Shown: piece after piece, positions 53,586-64,000 of the stretch
Layout of the letters: the number at the start of each line of letters is the position of its first letter
Numbering within the stretch: position 1 is the first letter of the stretch
Origin: Callaeas wilsoni
Lineage: Eukaryota > Chordata > Aves > Passeriformes > Callaeidae
Assembly: GCA_013398955.1 (NCBI GenBank)
Contig: VWPU01012743.1
Coordinates: forward strand, 35,418-99,417
Direction: 5' to 3'
DNA: 64,000 nucleotides
The notes under the pieces: generated by a model
Told to the model about the DNA's origin: nothing
What the model saw: the letters and a program-made list of their open reading frames with translations, nothing else
Databases searched by the model: none
Translations under genes and position numbers: made by a program

Positions 53586-53903
53586 GCCCCGGGAGAGGAT
53601 CGCGGCCGGATCTGCTCCGCGCGGCACGTGTAGAACCCCAGGGTTTAAGCCTCCTCCTCGGCCTGTCCCTGGCAGCAGGCATTACTTGTACAGCAGCACG
53701 GAGGAGCACTAATCTGAGACCAGAAGCACACTGGGGTAGGGGCTGTGCCCGAGACAAAGGGATAAAGACAACCAGGGAACGGCGAGACACTCGGATGGAC
53801 GCGCACAAACAGCAGCACTGCCTCCACCATGGCACAGTGGGATTGCCAGAGCACCATCGGCAGAGCTACTGTGAAAGTTTTTCTGTGCATCACAGCATAA
53901 AAC
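53586..53903. other. GC-richer non-coding patch
   Basis: A CpG-containing stretch (especially 53588-53632) continues the GC-rich locus begun by the minisatellite. Overlapping frames on the minus strand (up to 164 codons) extend through the repeat; no domain recognised. Confidence 0.4.
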
Positions 53904-54096
53904 AAGTGCCAATGAGTTCCTCCTCAACAGGGAGAGCAGAGAAGAAAGCACAAAGGCGCTGGTTTGTAAATGTTGCATTCACATGGTAGGTGGAATCTGN
54001 GAAGTGCGGATGAGTTCCTCCTCAACAGGACAGCAGAGAAGAAAGCACAAAGGCGCTGGTTTGCAAATGTTGCATTCACATGATAGGTGGAATCTG
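53904..54096. repeat. Direct duplication of ~95 bp around an N
   Basis: AAGTGC..ATGAGTTCCTCC begins at 53904 and again at 54002. The copies run through GAAAGCACAAAGGCGCTGG and TGCATTCACATG to GGTGGAATCTG, ending at 53999 and 54096. They differ by only a few substitutions and about one indel. A single N at 54000 sits exactly at the junction. Confidence 0.92.
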
Positions 54097-57000
54097 GGTT
54101 TATTCAACCTCTTGATCCTGAAGGAAACAGTCACAAACAGGAGAAGTTTGTTGTCCCTCTACACACATAGATTCAAGAGGACTTAAAATTAAACTTATCA
54201 GTACACACATTTAGAAATACTGATGAACAATTCCCTTCACCTCCTCCCAAGCACTTCAATACTCCAGCAATGCGTTCCATGTTATGATAAATGTATTATC
54301 TTTGAACTGCAGGTATGGCACAGCACCATATATTTCTTTTCCATTCATCACATACCATTTAGTTACTTCAGAAGTATTTAGTCATGAATGGCCTTTGCAC
54401 TTCTTGACAGATAAGAAATAAGAAACAAGGGACATTTATTCCCCAATGCACCAGCAAGACTGCAATGACAGAGTTAGTACTGAGTCTGTATTTAACACAA
54501 ATGTTAGGTGAGCAAACAGCACTAGTTTAACAAAATACTTTTTTTCTAAGTGTCTAAACAATTTAAATATTTGCACCATAGTTCCATATTTCTTTAGCAC
54601 CTTCCCTTAACAAGTAATATTGCTACTGAGTTGATCTCCAATGAACTCAATGCCAAAACCACTTATCAAAGCCACAACATTCTCAGCTAATAAATACACA
54701 AAATGTGACAAATATGAACCTGAGGATGAAAGCAGTGTCTACAAGATCTTCCGATTCTTTGTGTAATAATGAGTTACAAACTTCAGTTGCAGCCTGGAAT
54801 CTATGTGGGACCCTTCTGGCAACACACACTGGAGCTATGTTATCATTATTCTCTACTTTCTGGTCCAAGAGAGCTATACCCAGCAAATTATTTTTTAGGT
54901 AACATGTTAGACCAAGGAGTTTATTAGGAAAAATATATGGCTTAGGGCTTAAAAGACCATAAAGTGGTTTAAAGAGACCTAAGGGACATTGATTTATCTG
55001 CCAGAATCAACTCTCTCTTCAGGCTGCAGCAATAGAGCATGGAAATGAGAAAAACAGGATTAAAGAATCATGTTATCTGCATAAAAAGCTCTAATGCTTT
55101 ATTGTTTATAAAAATAACACTTCAAAAGTTATCTGAATTGTGTGACGTAATCCACTTCCACATCTTGCATTAAGTGCTGTTAAAGACTTCCTTTAATCAG
55201 AGTTGTTGGAGCTCACACTGCCCTTTTTTACCTACTGAATCTGTGCATTAAATACAAACATCAGAAAGTAATACTGGGTGGAATTTGCAACATAAGTTGC
55301 AAAGTTCAATATTTTTTAAGAAAAAAGTATTATTCCTATCATTAGCCTACAGAATTGAGATACCAATTTGAATATTATTTAGATTTACCACCGACCTTAC
55401 AAGCTTAGGTTAGGAAGACTCCACCCAACAGAGGGAGAAACTCACTGAAAGGGACTTTCAGAGAAAAAAACCTAAAGTTAAGTCTTCTAAACCACCTCAC
55501 TCCACTATTTTCTCCCCAGGAGCAGCAGCCTCCACATATTTGTAAGAAGTCAGGCCATGTACATTCCCTCATGTTTTGTGAGAGTCGGAAAATTCCCCTC
55601 CCGATTTAAGCTGATCTTAGGAACGCTGCCAGGGCCATGCCCCGGCCAGGCTGTCCCGTCACCTCGTTTGCATTGTCCCTGAAGCCTGTGTGACCCCAGT
55701 CTGAGCTAGTTCAGGGAGCTGAACAGCAGAAAATTAACTTTAAAAACACTCTCCCTAAAAAGCCTAGACCTACATGTCTAATCTCAGTGAGGGTGCCATT
55801 CGTATTACACTTCAGGGGCACTTCACTGATCAAACTTATGATTAGCAACAGACTAGGGTCTATGCTAGGAATAGACTTGTTATTTTCTGTAGCAAAGGCA
55901 GAAAAAAAAATCTCTCTTTGTAAACCAAAAATACGAATGCTCAAGATATGATACACAAATATCATGTACATCTAAAAGTCAAGAATCTGTGCCATGAGCA
56001 GATCCTACAAACTCAGTCATATATGTTTAAAAGCAATGAAGTTGGTATCACTTTAAAATAAAAGGTTCCTCCCCTCTCAGCCATGTCACCCTTTGAACTC
56101 AGACCTGCAAGTGTTACATGAACTAATTCCTACAAAACCTTCCGGGGCTGTGACATTCCAAAGGCCATGTCTGTAAAAGAATTGGAAAGTCTTGCTTTAC
56201 TCCACAGGCAGATATAACTTCAGAAACCCCAAGTTCTGTGGGATCAGCCTTTCCATGAAGTTACATTTTTGTTCTGCATGAGCTCTATGGGTGGTGAAGG
56301 GTCATCTTTGAGGCACGTGCAGCGAAGAGTCTTTATTCACTAGAAAATACTCACTTGATAGTCAGAAATAGAACTCAAATCTCACCAATTACTTGCTTTC
56401 CAGCTGTAATAACTGTAAGTAGTCTAATCCAATGCCACGCTATAGCTGCTAACAGTTCTTCCTTTGGTTCACACAAAAGTCTTCTTGTGCTGAATTTAAA
56501 AGATTTCAAGCAAATGAAAGATGGAGCCAAGCACTGACAAGAAAACAAAATACTGAAAAACTGATCAGTGGGCAGTACTGCGTTTCAGTTCTGACTGTGT
56601 AGACAGGCAAAATAATAGGTATCAATTTAAACTTAATCATAATGCACATGCATAAAGAATGTGTATTAAAGATGCAAAGGTACCTTACTTCTGGCATTTT
56701 ATAATCGTTGCACAAATCTGATGAAAATTGTTCTATTTCATGTGTTTTAACTTCAAGAAAACACAGTCTTGAAAATACCAACATATCATCAATTTGTTCC
56801 TTAAAAGCTATTTAAATACATATTATGTATGTACGTATGCAGAGGAAGGAGGAAAGGCCTATTTCTGTAATGAACTCAGCAGGAACCAGATTTTGCTCCA
56901 TGAGGAATCTAATTGCCTCCACTCAGCCCACAGATTCATCACAGCAAAAAAGGTCCAGCTGGACCAAATAACCAGTCCATGTTCAGGTGAAGCTCTACAG

Positions 57001-60000
57001 AAAAGTTGATAAATGCATGAAAATCTTTTCTTTGAGACAAGAATGTGTTCCAGACTTGTACATGTGTGGTGGTAAGAACAATAAGACAATAAAAAAAGGA
57101 TCCTTCTGAGACATACAAAAGCCCATCCTCTTCACTTAACAGCTTCCTGATAATTCACTTTGAGATTGTTTTTTAGTATTTCTATGGTTTGTTTAAGCAA
57201 TCTTTAAAATACTAGACAACATTTGCCTTCATTATTCAAAATACAAAAATGACTATGCATAGAGATGGAAGAACCTTCCAGAACAACTTTTCAAGGACTG
57301 TGAGCCATGGACACAGATTTGCCTTCTGTTCTTCTTCAGCGAGGTGGAAGCCACAGAGCAGAAGTGCCACAGCCTCCCTCCACACCCAGGTGGTGAAGTG
57401 TGAGCATCTCCTGGCAGAGCACGAACACAGTGGTGATGAACACCCATTACCTACGGTCTCCCTTCAGCTCTAACAGGACCACTACACTGCACTCTCAAGG
57501 AATCATCTGAAACAGTGCTCTTGGAATGTTCATGGTGTGTCTTCACAGCTCTTTGAACTTGCTCTAAGAAGTCCTGAGAATAGGTACTTTTCCAGCAAAA
57601 TGTAAACATATAAAGCAAACCAAGAGTTACCACAGTAGAGAGAGTGAGAAGTCGCATGATCTGGCCACAGAAAATGCCAACTGTCTCCACCCCAGTTCTG
57701 TTTAGACTAGGCCTGGATCTACTCCTCCAAATCAATTGTTTAATTATTATAATTATATACACAACAAAGTCAACTGCTTAAAAGCTAGCACATAATTAAA
57801 ATGCTCATCTAAAGAAAAGAAACACAAAAGGCAAACCCAAGACAAAATCTTGCGTTTCCAATAAACAGCAACAGAGTCTTTTAGAATTAGAAATGCTTCC
57901 TTCTACATTTAATTCAGAATCTTTTTCACTCTCCAGTAAGTATTGCCCTAACATTTCACCATCTCTCCATCTTTCTAACAACTAAATACTCTATGCAAGT
58001 TGTTTATCATCTCTGCACCTAATGCAGTTTGAAATTTGCTTGAAAAAGCTTCTTACACTCAGCATATTTATAATGCACCAGATCAAATATTTGAATTAAG
58101 GAAGTTGGGCCCCAGAAACATTTTCATCTATCTACTGGGTCATGGCTTCTTTCAAAGCATAATGCATATCAATACCACCTTAAATGTACATTCAGGTATT
58201 TGTAAAAGTCTGAATACAGATTTGATTAAGTAGCATAAAAAGATTACAGTTCCATTGCTGTAAAACTAAGAAAGAGAAGCTTGTCTGATTTTTCTTAATA
58301 TTTAAAGATACCAGGGTCCTGCTGGAGAAGCTTAAAGCTTTGCACTGCTTTTATCTATTTTAAAATCTTTCTGAACAACAGCCATCAATCCGAAGAAATA
58401 TATTTTCAAAGTATTCTTTCATTCCTCAACAAAAGACAGACTTTGGGAAGGTACTTAAATCCATTAAGATGCATGTAGAGTAGCCTCTAGCAACTTTCAA
58501 CCTATTTAAATAAGCAGAATTTTTCTATTTCCATACAAATATTCCAGTAGTTTAGTAAACATTTTGTACCTCAGTAGGCATCAGTGTTTGTTAATCTCAT
58601 ACATAAGGAATAAATTCCAGTCCTGCAGGAGCTCTGTGTATTCCCAGGACTCTGCCCAGGCATGCAGACCCCTGAGCCAGTCGTCTCTGCAGGAGGATGT
58701 TCCTCCAAGTACAGTAGGCAGCGACTGGGGCCAAATGATTCACTCCTACCACCACCTCGCAAATCCTAATTTGATAATTATAGTGATTATCAATTAGCAT
58801 CTCATCACTATTTGATGACACACGATGACTCGAGGCTAACTAGCATCTCATACATCATTTAACAAAAATGCCACGAAAACAGGGCTGGAGCAGAGGCCAG
58901 CAGGCAGAGAGAGCCGAGTAAACAAAGGAGTGTGCCACAGTTTGGGGACTCTTACAGGTTGATTTTTCTGAGAAGGCCCCGTTCAGGGACGGGCCAGTGC
59001 AGACACACCCAACAGCGGGAGGGGGCCCTGTGCAGAGCCCCGGCCGTCACAGGAGTGGGAGCCCCATTCCCAGCCTGGAACGGCCACAGCCTTTGTATTC
59101 TGTACCTGGAAAGTCACTCCCACAGTGAGAAGGTCTGCACAACACCACTGAGGTTTGAAGAGAATCCTTCATTACTCAGGACAACAACCCAATGTACACT
59201 TTAGTCTAATTAAACTCACTTTAAAAAAGAGAAAGAAAGCAGATCAATTTTATATTGAGATATGTAGCGCAACTACCAGAAGACAGAACGGCTGAACAGC
59301 TGAGCACAAAATGAATTTACAAGTGGTTTTGTCTACAGTTCATCACAAGATCAGCTTTCACATGGATGCTCATTCAAGTTTAGAGAATACTCAACCAACC
59401 TGTTGCAGCTGAAACTCATTTCTTCCATTCACCTTGCAGTGTAAGATACTTGATCTCAACAACTTTACCTGATCTGTTTTCTAGTAATAAAGAACCTGCA
59501 TTTCAGTATGCCTGAAATACTTCTTGTGTCTTTAGTGCTGAAATAGTTATTATTGAAACATTAGCTGGTTATAGCATTGTATTATGATTCATTCAAAAGA
59601 GCCATGGCCCATATATTTAGAATGTTCATTTTTTTATCTTATAAAAAGGCTGAAGTCATGTAATTCTCTCATGCATATGACCACATCATTCCATTAGAAA
59701 CTTCTGTGGCTGTAGCAGAATTTCCATTTTCATGAAAGACTTTTATAGAAATTGTCATCTTCTCTCTAAAGTAAATTTTTGCATAAAACTGATGAATGTC
59801 TTAGAATCCATTAGAATTCAGAGTGCAAAAAGAACCGTAAGTTATAAATTAATAAAAATTTTGTGAAATTCCAATAAAAGCCCTCTACATTAAGACCTCC
59901 ACACTGGTTTCTGTGTCAAATAAGAGGACTAACTTCAGCATTATATAAAAATCAAAATGTGTTTTGTTTCTGCATTACATAATTGTTTTATCTTTCATTG

Positions 60001-61827
60001 TTTCATGTCTTCTACACTTCATACCTTTATCTGCACCAATATTTTTCAGAAATAATGTGTATTATTCTCTCCCCTTTCTCTCCTCACCTTAAATACTCTT
60101 AGTTACTTAAAACTAACTTGGTGTAAGGACTATTTTGGGGATAGTTTGTATACACGACATAACTCCCTGAGATATACAGTACCTGAAATTAATACTACGG
60201 CAAATGCTGAGTAATCTGAAACATGCTATTGAAAAATTATGCTCTACTATGTGCTAAACAAAAGTTTCCATTCACTTTTTAATCCAGTAAGATGGCTAGT
60301 TTACTACTAACCATAGAAAAACTGCTTTACATGGCATCTAAAATGATTCCTGAATCCCTGGCACCTAAAACTACCTTTTATGATTTTTTTTTTCATTTTT
60401 AATGTAAACAGCAAGAATCATCAGCATTTATCTGCCAACATGAAGCATCATATTGGCACCTATCAGCAACAACTACCAAAAGAAAAAAAGCCAAAAAGTG
60501 ACGTGAATTTTAATTTGCAGAGATAATTATGTCAGGTATGGCTTGTTTCAGGATAACAATACCCTGTTAGGGCTTGCAGGCCTCAGCAGAAGTAATTTGG
60601 GAATAGCAGTGACAGCATAAACAAAGCACTGAGAAAGGTTTATGAGGGTGGAGTCCATATAAAACACTGGATTAAATCCCTTCTGTATCCTGCGGCTCCA
60701 AACTTTCCGAGGATGCAGCAGTAAACCCTGAGCAGACAAACTACAGCAGACTTGGCTTCCAACCCCTCTTCCTCAACACACCAGCCCCATCCACTTATTA
60801 CAACTGAATGCACCGTTGTTCCCTGTGAAATACTTGAAAACAAAGAGCTAAAACACAAAGACCATTCCCCTTCATGGAGTATTAACTTCCGCTTTTAATA
60901 ACTAACTCCTGGTCCCACACGATACAGTTCTGCATTGTCCAGCACACCCCACTTCAGCCAGACAATGCACACAGCAATAAAACTCAACCCAGCAAAGAAA
61001 GTGAAAGCTGCGTTTGTTCAGCGTGTTATTTGGCGCAGCCAACTGTAATGCTTCTGCCTGCCATTTATTGTTTACTCTGTCAAAGGATTATTAAGAATTA
61101 GGCTACATTTGGCAATTTTTTGAGAAGGGAATTTACATGCAAAGTGACTGACACTTGGTATTTAAAGTCTATTGGTCGACTCTGACCCTTCGTTTACAAG
61201 TGACTCATTTGACTGCAAGGATCTCTGATGTGGAAATGCTCAGATACGAATCAATTGCAGTTTTTGTCTCGGGTAAATGTTACTTGGCAATCCAAAAGAA
61301 ATGAACAATGCTGAGACCGAGGCTCAGCTAGAATAGTGCTCATATGTTTAAAGAATTCCTTTTACATGCCTGGTTTAGTTCTAGTCGGAGGATTTATGAC
61401 TCCCCTTCTCCTAATAACTTATCTCAGAGCACAGTGGTTTTAAACACACACACAGACACAGAGACACACACACACAAAACCAGCAGTTAACTCTTTTGCT
61501 GCCTGAAAGAACAGCACGGATGCATTTAAGTAAATTTAAAAAGCAGGTTTGGTGCTGATAGGGATTGTGATTCTCCGTGGGAGGTTGGGATAGGGTAAGG
61601 ATTGGACTAGAAAGGGAGAGAAACATGTAGGTACAGTTTGCAAATCGCTGCTCCATAAAGAAACGATTGTGTGTAAGAAACGACCATTCCTACATGAATC
61701 AGCTCAGTGCGAATTCTGCAGTTTATCTCTGATAAAGTAAAAGGGTTTCTCTGTACCCGAGCAAGATTCTCTTCCTCTCAGAAGGCAGATGCAGCATTTC
61801 TATAAACAAAAACGTCTCTAGCCCTAC
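54097..61827. other. AT-rich non-coding DNA, probable proximal part of intron 1
   Basis: No second coding exon of the minus-strand gene recognised. 57290-57475 is GC-richer with a 74-codon plus-strand frame lacking any domain. 61020-61290, close to the first exon, is dense in short regulatory-like words including an AP-1 type TGACTCA (61201-61207) and a TTGGC/GCCAA pair (61030-61042). Confidence 0.45.
61445..61478. repeat. (CA)n microsatellite with GA interruptions
   Basis: A short CA-rich run interrupted by CAGA units, ending in CACACACACA. Confidence 0.85.
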
Positions 61828-61921
61828 CTTGTGCCAGTGCTTGCAACATGTGGAGCTGAAGCAACAGAAACGCCCACCATCCCCGACAGAAGATGAAACA
61901 GAAGTTTAACTTCATCATCAT
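61828..61921 (-). CDS. First coding exon: signal peptide of an unrecognised secreted or membrane protein (partial)
   Basis: Reading the minus strand, three consecutive ATG codons (61921, 61918, 61915) open a frame of 31 codons. The peptide begins MMMKLNFCFIFCRGWW, has a strongly hydrophobic core AFLLLQLHMLQ, and ends QALAQ. This is a textbook signal peptide: one basic residue (Lys4) early, a Leu-rich h-region, and an Ala-Leu-Ala cleavage motif before Gln31, which would leave an N-terminal Gln able to cyclise. One base after codon 31 is a splice donor, CAAG|GTAGGG, with the exon ending at 61828 in phase 1. The protein is therefore routed to the secretory pathway, and later exons would lie to the left. 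The sequence context to the right (GC-rich, CpG island) fits a 5' end. The frame has no stop upstream as far as 62305, so in-frame ATGs (for example 62287) could give a longer product, but the signal peptide would then be internal. I do not recognise the gene. Confidence 0.6.
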
Positions 61922-62314
61922 TCCGCCTCTCCTGCTACTCCTTCGGGCAATAATTTCGCGATCCACCTTTCTTTCAACCGGTATTGCCTCACTGATCCCC
62001 ATCCGATCGGGCTGGCTGCCACTCCTGACAGCGCTCCGGTCATCGCGCATTCCGCAGCCCCGGGCCGGGCTCTCCGGGCAGGGTCGGGAGCCTGTGCCCC
62101 GCGCTCGGGGGGGAAGCGGAGCCCCCACTCCCCAGGACCGGCGGGCTCTTTGATTTGTGCTCGCTCCGCCTGCAAGCCGAGAGCGGCGCTCCGTGTGCCT
62201 CCCGCTATGACAGTCGCCACCTAAGTCAATGTTTCTTGTGGAGGTATTGATTGCACCAAAACAACCAGTCAGAAATGTGAAACACATGTTTCTCTGCACT
62301 GTCACATCCGATGC
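61922..62314 (-). other. Probable 5' UTR part of the first coding exon
   Basis: GC- and CpG-rich (mainly 62030-62180) sequence directly upstream of the signal-peptide start. At its far side the minus strand shows a pyrimidine-rich tract and AG (CTCCCTCTCTGCTGAAG, exon beginning at 62314), a reasonable acceptor, so the coding exon may span 62314-61828 with an untranslated exon further right. Alternatively transcription starts within this block. A frame in register with the signal peptide stays open through all of it. Confidence 0.4.
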
Positions 62315-62568
62315 CTTCAGCAGAGAGGGAGTAAGTTCACGGGCGTCAGTATTTCAGTAAATCCGCATCCTTCAGCACATCGCAAACAGGAACAGGGAGA
62401 AACTGATCCATCTTAGCCACCAGCAGACAATCCAAAGAGAACCTTTCATACCGCAACGGTGATGGAAACTGTTACCCCCGTCATTTTTATGAAGCGTGAT
62501 GAGTTCTCCAGCATGTGTCCCATTCTCCTGTAAAAACCCCCCGATGGAAGTGTTAAATTCTGGTAGAA

Positions 62569-62580
62569 GGGGGGGGGGGG
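62569..62580. repeat. Poly-G run of 12
   Basis: Twelve consecutive G residues followed by A5. Such a run can form quadruplex structures and is error-prone in sequencing, so its exact length is uncertain. Confidence 0.9.
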
Positions 62581-63268
62581 AAAAAGGCGACAAGGAAAAA
62601 AAAAAACCAAAACTAATTGAAAGTATCTCGTTATTCCTTGCGCTAAGGATTTATTTCAGACAATTTCAAGATTAGCCATGCAGACAGAGTAGTCTCCAGA
62701 TATCCCCGCAAAGCTCTGCATAGTTTATATTAATCCGATTTTCCTTGGGATACAAATCTCTACCGTCAATAGAAGGGTTTGAAGGGTCCTCGAGCAGGTA
62801 AATCGAGCAGCTCTGGCTGTGATTCCAGCTCGCTGTGCAGTCCGTCAGCCACAGGCCAGTGCCGGTGTCACTTGAACTCTCACGTTCAGCCGGAGGTAGG
62901 GAAAACCTCAGTTGATCCTGTCTCCCTCCTCGAAGGCTGGTGCCGATCGCTTCCTTGCAGGGAGACCACGACAAAAATCACCTCTAACAGGGAAAGCGCT
63001 TTTTCTCTGGCCGGTCGTGGACGCAGCAAGGAAGCAAACCCTCAGCTGGACAGTGTCCTGGGCGGGGGGAGCGAAAATCTCCCGAAACAAGCAGCAACAA
63101 GGTGAAATCCTCCCAGCTCTGCTGAGCCGGGCTCCTGCTCTCCGCGCTGATGCAGCCCAGGGATCCCGGTCCTTCCTCCGAGCGTCTCTCCCTCACAGGC
63201 GCTGTAAACACAAGGGGGAAAGCGCGATCACAACAGCGGCAGCGGCGGCAATAAAACCCAACCGAAGG

Positions 63269-63288
63269 AAAAAAAAAAAAAAAAAAAA
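63269..63288. repeat. Poly-A run of 20
   Basis: An uninterrupted run of 20 A residues next to CpG-rich sequence. On the minus strand this is a T20 tract. Confidence 0.9.
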
Positions 63289-63439
63289 GGGAAAGCAAGC
63301 GCTGGAGGTTTTACATTTGAACAATGCATCGGGTATTGTTTCAGTCCCGCCTTCCGTACAGGGAAAACTTTCGTGGGAGACTCCCTCCCCCCCCCACCTT
63401 GTTAAAAGAAAGGAAAGAATAGGAGTAGTTATAAAAGAA

Positions 63440-64000
63440 GTGCACCCAGGATAAAGGCGAGTTAAAAACAAAGCACCTAAGCGCGAAGTTGATCAAACAC
63501 AAGCCCCGCCGGCTCGCCCCCGCCCCCGAAAGCCGCCTCAACTTTTCTCACCGCCTCAGGCGGCAGCGCGGCGCGTCCCTGCCCGCGCCCCCCGCCATCC
63601 CCCCGCGCCCACCTCGCCGTCCCCGCCCCGCGTCCCGGCTCCCCCTCGGCTCCCTCCGAACCGGCAGCGGCGCTGCTGGCTCACCTCCCGGCTCCCCGCA
63701 CGGCTCTCCCGCCCCCAGCGCCTCAGCCCACCTTCCCCTGACCTACACCTCGCCAGCGGGGCTGTGTCTGGGCTGGCAGGGGCGGGGGGGCGCATCCTGC
63801 GCGGGGCTGCGGGGATGTGTGTGCGTGCGTGTTTATCTGTACGCGGGTCTGTCTGTACGTGTGTGCCACTGCCGGGACTGGGCGGCGCGGGGCGGGGGGA
63901 GTATTTCAGTACAGGTTCCGCAGCCGCGGGAGGGGGCACACAAACCCCGCCATCCCCATCCCCGTCCCCTCACACGCCGGCGGCGCGGCGGGACCTGCGC
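63440..64000 (-). promoter_or_regulatory. CpG island promoter, continuing past the window edge
   Basis: Very GC-rich and CpG-dense sequence with many GC boxes (CCCCGCCC/GGGGCGGGG, for example at about 63515-63527, 63618-63630, 63778-63790 and 63880-63900) and no TATA box. Two good minus-strand splice donors lie in it: GGGAG|GTGAGC (exon end 63685) and GGCG|GTGAGA (exon end 63552). Either could end an untranslated first exon spliced to the acceptor near 62314. This fits a TATA-less promoter of the minus-strand gene. As CpG islands are often bidirectional, a plus-strand transcript starting beyond 64000 is also possible. Confidence 0.65.
63815..63866. repeat. Alternating purine-pyrimidine (TG/CG) tract
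   Basis: GTGTGTGCGTGCGTGTTTAT and a second TGTACGTGTGTG segment lie inside the CpG island. Such alternation favours Z-DNA under negative supercoiling. Confidence 0.7.

Larger units (their letters stand above)
62315..63439. other. Promoter-proximal region of the minus-strand gene
   Basis: Mixed-composition DNA between the coding exon and the CpG island, probably a short 5' intron or proximal promoter. It contains a G12 run (62569-62580) followed by A-rich sequence, and an A20 tract (63269-63288). Open frames on both strands (up to 180 codons, 62912-63454 plus) run through the poly(A) as poly-Lys and have no domains. Confidence 0.4.

Noticed and set aside
53341..53835. 164-codon minus-strand frame with SEWLF repeats
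   Set aside because: Follows the 44-bp minisatellite; neighbouring frames on the same strand are equally open.
62912..63454. 180-codon plus-strand frame near the CpG island
   Set aside because: Passes through the A20 tract as poly-Lys, overlaps open minus-strand frames, and has no domain. GC-rich promoter DNA commonly lacks stops.
1..64000. tRNA, rRNA, snRNA or CRISPR content
   Set aside because: No B-box-like GGTTCGAATCC, no cloverleaf candidate, no snRNA landmark sequence, and no regularly spaced 20-40 bp repeats with unique spacers were seen by eye; a covariance-model scan would be the proper test.

Overview
This window reads as avian nuclear DNA. The evidence is two truncated CR1-type LINE 3' ends (20641-20685 and 46561-46762) and two LTRs of an abundant bird ERVL-like family (50178-50762 complete, and a mosaic copy at the left edge). 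The DNA is AT-rich and almost free of open reading frames, with short GC-rich minisatellites, as expected of a large vertebrate intron or intergenic stretch. Nothing bacterial, phage-like or CRISPR-like is present. Single Ns at 40891 and 54000 mark ambiguous bases or joins in the assembly.

Layout: 1-960 is ERVL-type LTR sequence split by an unassigned segment. About 1-40.4 kb is AT-rich non-coding DNA carrying a few tandem repeats, microsatellites, one CR1 scrap and one promoter-like site (26036-26127). 40.5-41.3 kb is a CpG-rich patch built largely on a 32-bp minisatellite. 43.4-43.6 kb holds a 42-bp minisatellite. 46-48 kb has a CR1 fragment and homeodomain/POU/SOX-like motif clusters. 50.2-50.8 kb is a solo LTR flanked by a short target-site duplication. 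51.4 kb has a palindromic TA/CA microsatellite. 53.4-54.1 kb has a 44-bp minisatellite followed by a near-perfect 95-bp duplication with an N at the junction. 54.1-61.8 kb is again non-coding.

The only protein-coding sequence I can support is at the right end, on the minus strand. It is a first coding exon (61828-61921) encoding a signal peptide with an ideal Ala-x-Ala cleavage site, ending at a splice donor. Further upstream on that strand (to the right) lie GC-rich sequence, a probable 5' UTR and a CpG island running to the window edge. I read this as the 5' end of a gene for a secreted or membrane protein, transcribed right to left. Since no second exon is recognisable, the remaining ~61.8 kb would be its first intron. 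I do not recognise the gene.

No unmistakable new biological system is present. The items most worth checking are the signal-peptide exon and its in-frame upstream extension, the TATA-plus-donor site at 26 kb, the motif clusters that may be conserved enhancers, the dimeric minisatellite, and the probable assembly false duplication at 54 kb.
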